Shown in pieces: positions 1 to 9,019 of a stretch of 64,000 nt of DNA. The translations under genes were made by a program, and so were the position numbers. The notes beneath the pieces were generated by a model. That model searched no databases, was not told the DNA's origin, and was given only the letters and a program-made list of their open reading frames with translations. Positions within the stretch are counted from its first letter, which is position 1, and each line of letters opens with the position of its first letter. This DNA is from Terriglobia bacterium (GTDB lineage Bacteria > Acidobacteriota > Terriglobia > Versatilivoradales > Versatilivoraceae), in contig OX638355.1 in the NCBI GenBank assembly GCA_951813285.1, positions 4,545,136 to 4,609,135 of the forward strand. Direction: 5' to 3'.

Positions 1-1321
1 GATTGTCGACGTAGAGCTTGAGAACGACCTGCCTGATTCGTTGAGCCCCGCCCTCGATATCGTCTGATATGGAAAAGGGAATGGAATAACGCTTTCCGGC
101 ATCGCCGGCAGGCATCCTCAGGGGCAGATTGGCCTGGTAGCCCATTTCAACCGCCCCCTTGGTCCGGCGGTGCAGCGAGTAGTGCTTGTCGGCTTCCCGG
201 ATCAGTTCCGGGTCCCCCAACTCGGTCAGGACCTGCCGCTCCCTGTCCTGCAGCGGCCATCGGAGAAACCAGGCGTACAGCCCGTCGGCGCCGCGCCTCC
301 GGTAGTTGGCGGCGGCTGCGCGAAAATTTTCGGGCGTTGGAAAGAGGATCTTGAGCGCCGCCGGATCGGTTCCGCTGGCTTCGTCTGCGAGGTAGGGCGC
401 CAGGACGCCGTAGACGGCGATATCCTTGGCGTGGGCCGCTTCGATGACCCAGTCGACCGGCATGTCCACGTCCAGGGTGAAGTCGATGTAGAGCATGGGG
501 GCCAGGTAGTCGACCAGACCTTCCCGGATCCAGGTCCGCACGTCCAGACCCTGCTTGAGACACATCTCCTCGGTGGGATAGATCCGGGCTCCGACCTGCC
601 CCGGGTTGCCGGGCCGATTGCGGACCGCTTCGGAGATCTTGGCCACCCATTCGGTCAGAACCGGGGTCATGGCGGGAACATCTTCCGGTCTCAGGAACAG
701 CGGCATCCCGCCCGGCGCCGCCGCGAAGTCCAGCTCCACTCCCTCGGTGGCGTATTCGGTGGCCAGCTCCTTCAGCACCGCGTACTGGTGGTCCCGTACG
801 AACTCGTGGGCCAGGCCCCGGCCGCCCTCGGGCACCTTGTACTTGCCTTCCAGCCCCCCGTAGGAAGCCATGCGCACGCTGGCGAAGAAGTCCATTCCCT
901 TTTGATGGGCGCGGTCGATCAGCACGGTCAGCGGGTCCAGGCCCCGGTCGATCAGACTCTGCATGTTCTCCCAGGTGCGCCAGTAGGCGGTGATCGGGAA
1001 GGGACGCATGTCGGCGCCGAAACGCTGGCCCACCCGGGAGGGATAGAAGAGACCGTCCCCCCGCTCCACCCCGTAGACAAAGGTGTCCACGGCCGTTCCG
1101 GCCACCTCGTCGATGGGCACCCAGGCGTCCTCCATGGTCATGGGGGGCTCGAACACGTAGAGGTAGTAGTGCCGGGCGTCGTTGAAATAGAGGGTCCGTT
1201 TCCTGCGCCCCGTTTGGCTGTCCGGGCGCGGATCGGCCGGGAGGCTGGCAGAGGAGCCGGCGGCTCCCGCGCCTCCGGCAGCGGTGAGGGCCTGCACGAA
1301 TTTCCGACGGGTCACGCTCAT
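1..1321 (-). CDS. Secreted glycoside-hydrolase-like TIM-barrel protein (partial, C-terminus beyond window)
   Basis: The frame is open from an ATG at 1321 (preceded by GGAGATCCCC) to the window edge, giving 440 codons without a stop. The N-terminus MSVTRRKF is a twin-arginine (Tat) signal followed by an Ala/Gly-rich hydrophobic stretch, so the protein is probably exported folded. The body matches the next gene downstream in this list almost residue for residue, including the blocks ASVRM, EGVELDF and YLAPMLYID. These look like successive strands of a TIM barrel of the family-10-like glycosyl hydrolase type, with E and D in ELD as candidate catalytic or binding residues. The part still visible after the barrel begins a beta-rich C-terminal domain. 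The enzymatic role is inferred from fold-like motifs only; the substrate is unknown. It is one half of a tandem duplication. Confidence 0.8.
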   Translation of the reverse strand, partial: MSVTRRKFVQALTAAGGAGAAGSSASLPADPRPDSQTGRRKRTLYFNDARHYYLYVFEPPMTMEDAWVPIDEVAGTAVDTFVYGVERGDGLFYPSRVGQRFGADMRPFPITAYWRTWENMQSLIDRGLDPLTVLIDRAHQKGMDFFASVRMASYGGLEGKYKVPEGGRGLAHEFVRDHQYAVLKELATEYATEGVELDFAAAPGGMPLFLRPEDVPAMTPVLTEWVAKISEAVRNRPGNPGQVGARIYPTEEMCLKQGLDVRTWIREGLVDYLAPMLYIDFTLDVDMPVDWVIEAAHAKDIAVYGVLAPYLADEASGTDPAALKILFPTPENFRAAAANYRRRGADGLYAWFLRWPLQDRERQVLTELGDPELIREADKHYSLHRRTKGAVEMGYQANLPLRMPAGDAGKRYSIPFSISDDIEGGAQRIRQVVLKLYVDN

Positions 1322-1358
1322 GGGGATCTCCGGGAAGGGCTAGCCAGATGCCAAGGGG

Positions 1359-2945
1359 TTACGCTTTCGGCGTGGTCGGATAGAACCCGTAGTCGACCTG
1401 CACTTCCACCCACTCCACCGAAATACCCACTCCCATGTGAGGCGGGCGCTCATCCAGGGATATTTCCAGCAGGTTCTCACCCTTGCGGGGACGCACTTTC
1501 CGCAGGTGAAACTCCAGCCACTGCCCCTGGTAGGGAACGATATTGTCTGCGTAGTCGCGCAGGCAGATCTCGTCTGCCAGCGACTGGCCGTTCAGCAGAA
1601 CCGTCAGCCGGTCGGAGGTCAACAGGTTGTCGATTTGCAGCTTCAGAACAACCTGGCGGATCCTGCCCGCCTTGCCCTCGATATCGTCTGAAATCGAGAA
1701 GGGGATGGAGTAGCGCTTGCCGGGTTCGGGTCCGGGAATTTCCAGCGGCAGATTGGACTGGTAGCCCATTTCAACGCCCCGCTCGGAGCGCGCGTGAAGC
1801 ACATAGTGCTTGTCGGCTTCCCCGATCAGCTCCGGGTCCCCAAGCTCGGTCAGGATGCGCCGTTCCGTGTCACCCAAGGGCCACTGCATGAACCAGGCAT
1901 AGAGGCCGTCGGCGCCGCGTCTCAAGTAATTGGCGGCCGCCGCCCGCACGTTTTCGGGAGTGGGGTAGATCCTCTTGGGGGCCGACGGTGCCGAACCGGT
2001 GGCCTCGTCCCTGATGTAGGGCTGGAGGGTGCCGTAGACGGGGATATCCTTGGCGTGGGCCGCTTCGATGACCCAATCGATGGGCATGTCCACGTCCAGG
2101 GTGAAATCGATATAGAGGATGGGGGCCAGGTAGTCGACCAGGCCCTCTCGAATCCAGGCCCGCACGTCCAGGCCCTGCTTGAGGCACATCTCCTCCGTAG
2201 GATAGACCCGGGCTCCGACCAGGCCCGGCTTGCCGGGTCGACTGCGGACCGCCTTGGAGATCTTGGCCACCCACTCGGTCAGCACCGGGGTCATGGCGGA
2301 AACATCCTCCGGTCTCACGTAGAGAGGCATTCCCCCCGGCGCCGCCGCAAAGTCCAGCTCCACGCCCTCGGTGGCGTACTCGGTGGCCAGCTCCTTCAGC
2401 ACCGCGTACTGATGGTCGCGAACGAACTCGTGGCCCAGGCCCCGACCGCCCTCGGGCACCTTGTACTTGCTTTCCAGCCCCCCGTAGGAGGCCATGCGCA
2501 CACTGGCGAAGAAATCCATCCCTTTCTGATGGGCGCGGTCGATCAGCACGGTCAGCGGATCCAGACCCCGGTCGATCAGGCTCTGCATGTTCTCCCAGGT
2601 GCGCCAGTAGGCGGTGAGCTCGAAGGGACGCATGTCGGCACCGAAGCGCTGGCCCACCCGGGAGGGATAGAAAAGGCCGTCCCCTCTCTCCACCCCGTAG
2701 ACAAAGGTGTCCACGGCCGTTCCGGCCACCTCGTCAATGGGCACCCAGGCGTCTTCCATGGTCATGGGAGGCTCGAACACGTAGAGGTAGTAGTGCCGGG
2801 CGTCATTGAAATAGAGGGTCCTTTTCTTGCGCCCCTTCTGTTTGCCGGGGAGTGGCTCGGCCAGGAGGCCGGCGGAGGAGCCGGCCACTCCCGCTCCCCC
2901 GGCAACGGTGAGGGCCTGCATGAATTTCCGACGTGTAACGCTCAT
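1359..2945 (-). CDS. Secreted glycoside-hydrolase-like TIM-barrel protein, tandem paralogue
   Basis: This is a 528-residue protein. The ATG at 2945 was chosen over the longer open frame (to 3161) because GGAGGAAACC lies directly upstream and the N-terminus MSVTRRKFMQA is a Tat signal; the extra 72 upstream residues are low-complexity Arg/Pro. The mature part holds the barrel signatures ASVRM (about residue 150), EGVELDF (about 200) and YLAPILYID. A beta-domain of roughly 120 residues follows, with LTVLLNGQSL and GENLLEISLD, typical of carbohydrate-active or accessory domains. It is nearly identical to the truncated gene just downstream. It is divergent from a third family member at 3210, so the 264-nt gap at 2946-3209 should hold both promoters. 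The barrel fold is well supported by internal family comparison; the hydrolase activity is inferred. Confidence 0.8.
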   Translation of the reverse strand: MSVTRRKFMQALTVAGGAGVAGSSAGLLAEPLPGKQKGRKKRTLYFNDARHYYLYVFEPPMTMEDAWVPIDEVAGTAVDTFVYGVERGDGLFYPSRVGQRFGADMRPFELTAYWRTWENMQSLIDRGLDPLTVLIDRAHQKGMDFFASVRMASYGGLESKYKVPEGGRGLGHEFVRDHQYAVLKELATEYATEGVELDFAAAPGGMPLYVRPEDVSAMTPVLTEWVAKISKAVRSRPGKPGLVGARVYPTEEMCLKQGLDVRAWIREGLVDYLAPILYIDFTLDVDMPIDWVIEAAHAKDIPVYGTLQPYIRDEATGSAPSAPKRIYPTPENVRAAAANYLRRGADGLYAWFMQWPLGDTERRILTELGDPELIGEADKHYVLHARSERGVEMGYQSNLPLEIPGPEPGKRYSIPFSISDDIEGKAGRIRQVVLKLQIDNLLTSDRLTVLLNGQSLADEICLRDYADNIVPYQGQWLEFHLRKVRPRKGENLLEISLDERPPHMGVGISVEWVEVQVDYGFYPTTPKA

Positions 2946-3209
2946 GGTTTCCTCCGAGGATTCCCGTGGGCCGCTGCCTCGAGGCGACGGATCCGGCCTG
3001 CCCGTCCAGGGTCGGGAAGCTGCCTGGCCCCCAGGGCCCCGATCACGAGGGCGGAAGCGGCGGCACGTCCTCACTCCCCCTGGACGCCTGCGCCTACAGA
3101 CCCGGGCGGTCCCCCTTCTCTCGAAAACAGCTGCACTGTTTAACGCTCCTATCTTATACAATTCTCAACCATTCGGTTACAGATTTAGGGAGAGGAAGGG
3201 GATAAGCCC

Positions 3210-4766
3210 ATGAACAGCCCAAGGAATATCTGTCGCTGGCTGCTGCCGGCGGCCCTGGCCTGCCTGGCGGGCTGCGGGGGAGCGCCGCAACCGGACCCGG
3301 GAACACCCTCGGATCCCAACACCGGTTCGCCGGACCGCCAGCGCCGCATCATCGTCAACGACGACGGAGAAGCGGACCCCATCGCAAAGGGCCGGCCCCT
3401 GCAAGCCTATCTGGCCCAGCGCTTTCAGGATGCGGTGGATTCCCAGGTTGACGCCTACTTCATCTGCGTGGGCAGCACCGACCGCGGACCCGCCACCGGC
3501 AAGAAACCCCGGCTGCAGGACACCCAGAACCGGTGGTATCCGGCCATGAAGGCGCCGCCGGAAATAGACCGGATGACCCGAGCCTACCTGGAAGCCGCCA
3601 AGGAAGCCGGCATGGAGATCTTCGCCTCCATCCGGATGAACGACATTCACGACGCCTGGGCGCCCCGGCTCACTTATCCCCTGAAAATGGCTCGGCCCGA
3701 TCTGCTGTTGGGCGCCAGAGGGGACCACGCCCCCGACGCCATCATGCGCGCCTTCTGGTCGGGGTTCGACTATGCCGAGGAAGAGGTCCGCCGTCACTTC
3801 CTGGATTTCATTCGCACCTATTGCCGCCAATACGACTATGACGGGCTTGAGCTGGATTACTTTCGCCACCCCCTATTCTTCAAGCTGGGCGAAGCGCAGC
3901 AGAATCTGGATACCATGACCGCCTTTGTGCGAAGGGTCCGCGGCATCCTGAGCGAGATCGGCCAGGATCGGGGCAAGCCCTATCTGCTGGCCGTGCGCGT
4001 CCCCGACACGCCGGCAATGGCCCTCAGGACCGGCCTGGACGTGGAGCAGTGGATGGAGGAAGGACTGCTGGACTTGCTGATCGTGGGAGGCGGCTACATG
4101 CCCTATGCCGGCCGGTTGCAGACATTCATCGACCTGGCCCATCGCTACGGGATTCCGGCCTATCCCTGCATCAACCACTTCCGGGAACCGGTGGCCATGC
4201 GCAGCCTGGCCTCCAACTTCTGGGCCCTGGGAGCCGACGGAGTCTACCTGTTCAACTACTTCGGAGTCGGTTCAGGCATGGAAGGGGGGCGCATGGTTCC
4301 TCAAGTGAGCGACAGCGCCGAACGCCGCAAGGTATTGAACCAGATGGGCGATCCGGCAACGCTCCAGGGATTGGAGAAACGGTTCCCGGCCGACAACGGA
4401 GCTTCCATCTTCTATGCCGGCTTCACCAACCCACCGGGGCAGTTTCCGGTGAGGCTGGTGGAAGCCAGACCGATCGAGCTGGTGGTGGGTGACCATGTCG
4501 GGGAAGCGGACCGGCCGGCCGGCCGCCTGCTCCTGAACATCAGCGTTGAGGATGTGCCCTCCGGCGAAGGCATCGCCGTCGAGGTCAACGGTGTCCGAGT
4601 TCCCTCCTCCAGCCTGGAGCGTACCGGGGAGACCTCCTTTGCAACCCGGCTGCAGGAGGAACCGCTCAAACGGGGTCTCAACTCCATTGTCGTCCTGCCG
4701 GGGCCCAACTCGACAGGACGGCTGTCCTCCAGGGTGACGGGACTGGAGTTGGAGGTGAGGTACTGA
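3210..4766 (+). CDS. Lipoprotein of the same TIM-barrel glycoside-hydrolase-like family
   Basis: This 518-residue protein has a lipoprotein signal: a hydrophobic stretch ending LACLAGC, so Cys about 23 is lipidated. It shares the motif order of its divergent neighbours: ASIRMND (about residue 139), DGLELDY (about 216) and DLLIVGGGYM. A C-terminal beta-domain follows, with LLLNISVEDV and VEVNGVRV. Unlike them it uses a lipobox rather than a Tat signal, so it would sit on a membrane rather than be released. AGGAAGGGGATAAGCCC precedes the ATG. It ends 3 nt from the convergent SDR gene. A polysaccharide or glycoconjugate substrate is likely from the fold but not demonstrable from the sequence. 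Confidence 0.78.
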   Translation: MNSPRNICRWLLPAALACLAGCGGAPQPDPGTPSDPNTGSPDRQRRIIVNDDGEADPIAKGRPLQAYLAQRFQDAVDSQVDAYFICVGSTDRGPATGKKPRLQDTQNRWYPAMKAPPEIDRMTRAYLEAAKEAGMEIFASIRMNDIHDAWAPRLTYPLKMARPDLLLGARGDHAPDAIMRAFWSGFDYAEEEVRRHFLDFIRTYCRQYDYDGLELDYFRHPLFFKLGEAQQNLDTMTAFVRRVRGILSEIGQDRGKPYLLAVRVPDTPAMALRTGLDVEQWMEEGLLDLLIVGGGYMPYAGRLQTFIDLAHRYGIPAYPCINHFREPVAMRSLASNFWALGADGVYLFNYFGVGSGMEGGRMVPQVSDSAERRKVLNQMGDPATLQGLEKRFPADNGASIFYAGFTNPPGQFPVRLVEARPIELVVGDHVGEADRPAGRLLLNISVEDVPSGEGIAVEVNGVRVPSSSLERTGETSFATRLQEEPLKRGLNSIVVLPGPNSTGRLSSRVTGLELEVRY

Positions 4767-4769
4767 GAT

Positions 4770-5561
4770 CTAGTACAGTCCGCCGGTGGCGCCGCCGTCG
4801 GCCACCAGCACTTGGCCGGTGATGTCGTCGGCCGCCTGGCTGCACAGGAACACCACCAGCGAGGCCAACTCGGAGGCTTCGCCCAATCGCCCCACGGCCG
4901 TCTGTTCCGCCCATTGGGATTCGATCCGGGAGACGGTTTCCCCCTGCTTTTCCGCCTCCCGCGCCAACAGGTCACCCACCAGGGGGGTCTTGAAGACTCC
5001 CGGACACACGGTATTGACCCGCAGGCCATCCCGGCCGAATTCCTGGGACAACAGCTTGCTCAGCGCAGCTACCCCTGCCCGGTAGACCGAGGAAAGGTAG
5101 TAGGGAGGATGGGGATCCTTCACGGCAACGCTGGTGATATGGACAATCCGGCCCCACTTGTCCTGAACCATGTGCGGAATCACCCGGCGGCACAGCCGCA
5201 CCACCGGCAGCAGCACCCCCTCGAACCCGTCCCGCCAGGAGGACTCGTCGTGCGAGAAGAAGTCACCCATGGGGGGGTGGCCCACGTTGGTGATCAGGAT
5301 GTCGATGGTTCCAAACCGTTCCAGAGCCTGATCCACCAGGCGTTCCACATCTTCCCCACTGGTCAGATCGCACACCGCCGGCAGCACCCGGGCGCCGGTT
5401 TCATCGGCAATCGTTCGAGCCGTGCTTAAGAGCGGCTCCTTGTTGCGGGCGCAGATGACCAGGCTGGCCTGCTCCCTGGCCAGCCCCAGCGCACAGGCTT
5501 GTCCCAATCCCTGGCTGGCGCCGCAGACCAGGGCGACCTTGCCCTTCAATCCATAGTCCAT
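4770..5561 (-). CDS. SDR-family NAD(P)-dependent oxidoreductase with atypical active site
   Basis: This 263-residue protein has the short-chain dehydrogenase/reductase layout. It has the Rossmann glycine motif GASQGLGQ (about residues 14-21), then NVGHP in place of the usual NNAG/NAG (about 91), TSVAV with the catalytic Ser region (about 144), and a C-terminal ADGG. The canonical YxxxK is not present: the matching stretch reads LSSVYRAGVAAL, so Arg takes the Lys position and Tyr is shifted. A subgroup of SDRs with a similar N/S...R arrangement is known, so this may be a divergent reductase rather than a dead one. GGAGGTGGACA precedes the ATG. It lies 16 nt downstream of the lipoprotein hydrolase gene on the same strand, suggesting an operon for handling a sugar or its oxidised derivative. 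Confidence 0.9.
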   Translation of the reverse strand: MDYGLKGKVALVCGASQGLGQACALGLAREQASLVICARNKEPLLSTARTIADETGARVLPAVCDLTSGEDVERLVDQALERFGTIDILITNVGHPPMGDFFSHDESSWRDGFEGVLLPVVRLCRRVIPHMVQDKWGRIVHITSVAVKDPHPPYYLSSVYRAGVAALSKLLSQEFGRDGLRVNTVCPGVFKTPLVGDLLAREAEKQGETVSRIESQWAEQTAVGRLGEASELASLVVFLCSQAADDITGQVLVADGGATGGLY

Positions 5562-5577
5562 TGTCCACCTCCCTCGC

Positions 5578-7788
5578 TCAAAATTGAAGTTCCCGGCGTT
5601 TCTCGCGAATGGGCCGGTAGCAGTATTCGTTCATCAGCGCCACCGCGCCCAGGTCCCCATGATCCTTGGCCACATCGGCGTAGGCCTGGAGGGCTTCCCG
5701 GATGGCCCGGTGAGCCAACTCGATCTGGCGTCCGGCCTCCTTTTTTCGCCCTTCCCGCAGCGCCCGGCCGGTGGCCCCGAAGGCATCGGCGGCCTCCAGA
5801 TAGCGCACCGCAAAACGGAGCCGCTCCACCAGATATCGGGTGTACTCCTGTCCCTGCGGCCGGCTGCGCCGGTGAGCCTCCTCCATCTGCCCGAGCGCCT
5901 CGGCGTAGAGCTTGCGGTCCTGTCTGAGGGCCTCCGACAAACCTCCACTCTCATAGTGCTTGGTCATCATCCCCGGCACGGGAAACCCGAACCCCAGGCC
6001 ATGCTGATCCAGGCCCAGGGTAATTTTCTCGATGAGGGCGAAGGCTCCGAGCGCCGGCTCCACCGCCTCCGGCCCACACACATGCCGGACCTGGTCGGCG
6101 TAGGCCTTCTCCGGCGTCATGGCGGCATCCCAACTGGCCCGACTCAGATAGTGCACGGTCGGGTCGAGATCGCCGACGGTCCAGTAGCGGGTGTAGAAGC
6201 CCGCCCAGCCGTTCTGGCGGAGCAGTTGCGTCAACTGGTGCAGAGAGCCGGTCGCCAGCTGCGGCAATACTCCCACGTTGTCGTCGGCCAGGGTATAGAT
6301 GAGCGTTGAGGGAACCCCACCGGGCGGGACCTGCCTCAGCAGCTCCGGTTGGCGAAGCTGCCGGCTGGCCGTGTAGTCGATGAAGTTCAGCATCTCGCCG
6401 CCCGGCGGCAGCATGCGCGCCACCAGCGGGAAGAGCTCCGCCACCACGCCGTTGTAGACAATACGGATGTCGTCTCCCCCTCCGGGCCGTTTCAGAAGCT
6501 GCTTCTCCCGCAGCAGGGAATCGAAGAACCAGAGGCTGGACAGGTCTCCCCGCAGCATGGTCTCCACCCGCTCGCCGCCTCCGGGGAACGACGTCCGGCC
6601 GCGCGCCAGCTTCCTCAGGCGGTCATAGCTGTCCAGGTCAGGCCCCGGGTAGCGGGCCGTCAAACGCCGGTAGGCCCTGGCCGCCTGTCCGACCCAGCTC
6701 CGGTGCTCCGGCATGCCCACGTGGATGTAGTCGATGTCGGGATAGGTTTCGACATAGGCGCGAAAGATGGTGGCGACCATCTCCCGCAGCCCCCGGTCCT
6801 GCATGGACTGGCCGCGTCCGGGACCTGCCGTCAGGTCTCCCAGTTGCCGTTCCATTTCCGAGCCCGGCAGGACCTTCATGAACTCCTTGGGCCACTGGAA
6901 GGGTTGAATGGACAGCCCGGTCTCCATCCCCAGCCTGTCCGCTTCCTGCAGGATGCCACGAACCAGGCCGATGGCCCGCCGCCGCATTTCTTCTCCGGAT
7001 TGGGCGCCCACCAACTCGGGATTGGTGAAGACCTCCATGGAGCCGAACCGCTCCCGGCCGATGGTCTCCGGTCCGATCGGATGGCGGTGGCCGAAGTAGA
7101 GGACGCCGGGAGGCTTTTCCATCCCGCGGAAGCTGTAGTGCACAAAGGGATGCGCCGGCCATAGAGAGCAGTGGATACGGTTGTACTTCATCTTGGCGAT
7201 CTGCCGCAAAAAGCGCCGGTTCTCCTCCAGGCTCCAGGAAACCGGCCCGTGAGGCAAATCGTTCACCAGCCGCCAGCAGCGGACGCGAAGGTTGGGCTCC
7301 AGCACCAGGTCCAGATCGGGCAAGCCCGACCAGCGGCGCCGGTCGGGATAGACGTCCCGGTCCAGCAGATACCTCACTCCCAGCCTTTCGCCCAGGTCGT
7401 AGGCGGCCCACAGCACCGCTACCGGGCTGCCACCACCCACCAGCAAGGTCGGCTCCGAGCCGCCCACACTCCTGAGAAGCAGCCCCTGGTCGCTCAAATC
7501 GGGCCAACTATTGCCGGTGGCCTTGGCCAACATCGGATTGCTTTGGGGGCGACCGACCAGAATCACCGCCCCGGCCTCCTCGCCGGCTGCCGGGCCCACG
7601 GCAGCCGACACCTCGAACAGCCTCTCCAGCATGGTGGCCAGTTCCGAGGCAGCCAGTCTCTCCAGTTCGCTTGCCTCGCCACCCACCACAATGGCCACCC
7701 GCGGCCGGCTCTCCATGAGCGAACAAGCCGGCACCGCCGCCAGCAACGCTCCAAGGCACAGCAGACGAATCCCCGACGGTTTCCTCAT
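5578..7788 (-). CDS. Putative glycoside hydrolase lipoprotein (GH20/GH67-like N-terminal domain)
   Basis: This is a 736-residue protein from the ATG at 7788; the longer frame to 7911 adds only a non-signal extension. The start MRKPSG is followed by a hydrophobic stretch ending VPAC, a lipobox. Residues about 30-160 (VAIVVGGEA..ELERLAASEL, VILVGRP, LWAAYDLGERLGVRYLL) resemble the alpha/beta domain that precedes the catalytic barrel in beta-N-acetylhexosaminidases and alpha-glucuronidases. The following region (KMKYNRIHCSLW, DIDYIHVGMPEH) looks like a TIM barrel with candidate acidic residues. The rest is mainly helical. I cannot assign a CAZy family with confidence. With the SDR 16 nt downstream, a role in sugar-acid or amino-sugar processing is plausible. 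Confidence 0.75.
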   Translation of the reverse strand: MRKPSGIRLLCLGALLAAVPACSLMESRPRVAIVVGGEASELERLAASELATMLERLFEVSAAVGPAAGEEAGAVILVGRPQSNPMLAKATGNSWPDLSDQGLLLRSVGGSEPTLLVGGGSPVAVLWAAYDLGERLGVRYLLDRDVYPDRRRWSGLPDLDLVLEPNLRVRCWRLVNDLPHGPVSWSLEENRRFLRQIAKMKYNRIHCSLWPAHPFVHYSFRGMEKPPGVLYFGHRHPIGPETIGRERFGSMEVFTNPELVGAQSGEEMRRRAIGLVRGILQEADRLGMETGLSIQPFQWPKEFMKVLPGSEMERQLGDLTAGPGRGQSMQDRGLREMVATIFRAYVETYPDIDYIHVGMPEHRSWVGQAARAYRRLTARYPGPDLDSYDRLRKLARGRTSFPGGGERVETMLRGDLSSLWFFDSLLREKQLLKRPGGGDDIRIVYNGVVAELFPLVARMLPPGGEMLNFIDYTASRQLRQPELLRQVPPGGVPSTLIYTLADDNVGVLPQLATGSLHQLTQLLRQNGWAGFYTRYWTVGDLDPTVHYLSRASWDAAMTPEKAYADQVRHVCGPEAVEPALGAFALIEKITLGLDQHGLGFGFPVPGMMTKHYESGGLSEALRQDRKLYAEALGQMEEAHRRSRPQGQEYTRYLVERLRFAVRYLEAADAFGATGRALREGRKKEAGRQIELAHRAIREALQAYADVAKDHGDLGAVALMNEYCYRPIREKRRELQF

Positions 7789-7909
7789 GACGTCTCCTCG
7801 AGTGGCAATGGATAGCGCTACCATTCTATGACAAATGCCCCAGTCCGCAATGAGGATGAGCCGGGAGGATGGCGACCGACGCCGGAGCTTCATGGCCGCG
7901 GGATTGAAC

Positions 7910-7940
7910 ATGGATGCACAGGATGGACAGGATTAACAGG
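7910..7940 (+). repeat. Copy of the ATGGATGCACAGGAT leader repeat
   Basis: ATGGATGCACAGGATGGACAGGATTAA would encode MDAQDGQD followed by a stop. The same leader occurs near 43.4, 43.5, 46.7, 48.9 and 63.9 kb. At 43.5 kb it still heads a GxxExxY-type remnant, so this copy is probably the decayed 5' end of such a gene. Confidence 0.65.
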
Positions 7941-8040
7941 ACGAGCGGCTGGCTTACAGGACGCCGACTGGCTGAATAATGGCCTTAAAGCCTGAGCTGA
8001 CCATCACTTGACTTCTGTTTCCGGGTCTCTCTTTCTGGAT

Positions 8041-8181
8041 TTGTTTCAAGTAAGCCGGGCCCCCGCCCCCGACGACGGGGCGGATCATTCGAGAGTGAAA
8101 CAGGTTTGTTTCAAAAAAGTGGAAAGTAGTTAGTGGCGCCCCCGTCGCGTGCGAAGGGACGGATCATACAGGCTGAAACAG
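8041..8181 (-). repeat. Two adjacent copies of the TTGTTTCA/TGAAACA hairpin repeat
   Basis: Copy 1 (8041-8103) runs from TTGTTTCA to TGAAACAG around CCCCCGCCCCCGACGACGGG and CGGATCATTCGAGAGTG. Copy 2 (8106-8181) starts again with TTGTTTCA and ends GGATCATACAGGCTGAAACA. Read on the minus strand they match the copies at 43235-43292, 43615-43667, 48451-48500 and 49028-49083. The ends are inverted repeats, so the RNA could fold into a stem. Confidence 0.65.
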
Positions 8182-8449
8182 GGGCGTTCCTGACAGGCGT
8201 GGCTTTGGGGAGGCCGTGGCGTCTCGGGACCCGGTTCTTAAGTCGCCGCCTACTCGGCTATAACGAAGCTCTTGTAACAGACTAACTATAATAGACTTAC
8301 TGTGGATCAGTCTGCTTCCATCCCCTCATTATATCCCTCTAATTGAAAAGGAATGTACTGGACTATCCGGGACGTTGGCGGATGTAACCGTTCGGTCGAG
8401 CCGTGGGGATCGACGTCCTGAGCCGGGCCTATGGCTTCGCGCTCAATGG

Positions 8450-8965
8450 CGACCGAGCACCCGACGAAGTGCCACCCTTTCACCTCCATGGGATGGAGAC
8501 ACGAGCCGAGAAGCGACCCGTGGTTGTTGGAACGATACGGTCGGATCGCGTGGTACGTAAGGACTTCGAGGCTGACGATCGTCTGACGTTTCCTGTCCGC
8601 GGGAGGTCTTGCCGCCGCGACGGGTGGCTCAAGCCCGACAGCAACCCAACGGAAACTGATCGCTGCGGAGAGGATGCCGTTCCCACCGCTCCACCACGGC
8701 TCGACCGCCTGCGCGTTTGTCCTCTATGCCGACCGACCAACCGACGAAACGTCCCTTCCACCTCCATCGGGACTGGGAGCAAAGAGGGGAGATTAGACCC
8801 GTGGTGTCGAAACGATATGGTCGGTTCGCCAGCCGTGTGGAGAGGTTTCGCGGCTGGCGAGCACCCTCGGCTGGCCTGTCCGGGGGTGGTCCAGCCGCTG
8901 CGTTGGTGGCTCAGCGGCGACACCGACGCGTTGTGGCTTGATCGCTGCGGGGAGGATGCCGATCA
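8450..8965. repeat. Degenerate direct tandem repeat, period about 280 nt
   Basis: Unit 1 begins at 8451 with GACCGAGCACCCGACGAAG and ends near GATCGCTGCGGAGAGGATG (8658). Unit 2 begins at 8731 with GACCGACCAACCGACGAAA and ends GATCGCTGCGGGGAGGATG (8940). Shared landmarks include CACCTCCATSGGA, GAAACGATAYGGTCGG and GGTGGCTCA. Offsets of 280-282 nt are not multiples of three and the copies have diverged, so this is not a current protein repeat. Confidence 0.65.
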
Positions 8966-9019
8966 ACCGTTCGTCCACGGCTTGGCCGAACGGTTACGGC
9001 AGACCAGGTCAGCCGAGTA

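Larger units (their letters stand above)
7789..9019. other. Non-coding stretch with several decayed repeats
   Basis: No convincing gene lies in these 1.2 kb. The open frames at 8307-9029 have unusual composition and fall inside a degenerate tandem repeat whose period is not a multiple of three. The stretch holds a GxxExxY-type leader relic, two hairpin-type repeats back to back, a short match to the 38.7-kb repeat near 8205-8268, and the tandem repeat at 8450-8965 (listed separately). Confidence 0.7.

Noticed and set aside
170-3143. Long plus-strand open frames at 170-1891 and 1794-3143
   Set aside because: They are antisense to the two tandem TIM-barrel genes. Their products lack family motifs, and the minus-strand frames have Tat signals, ribosome binding sites and clear homology to each other.
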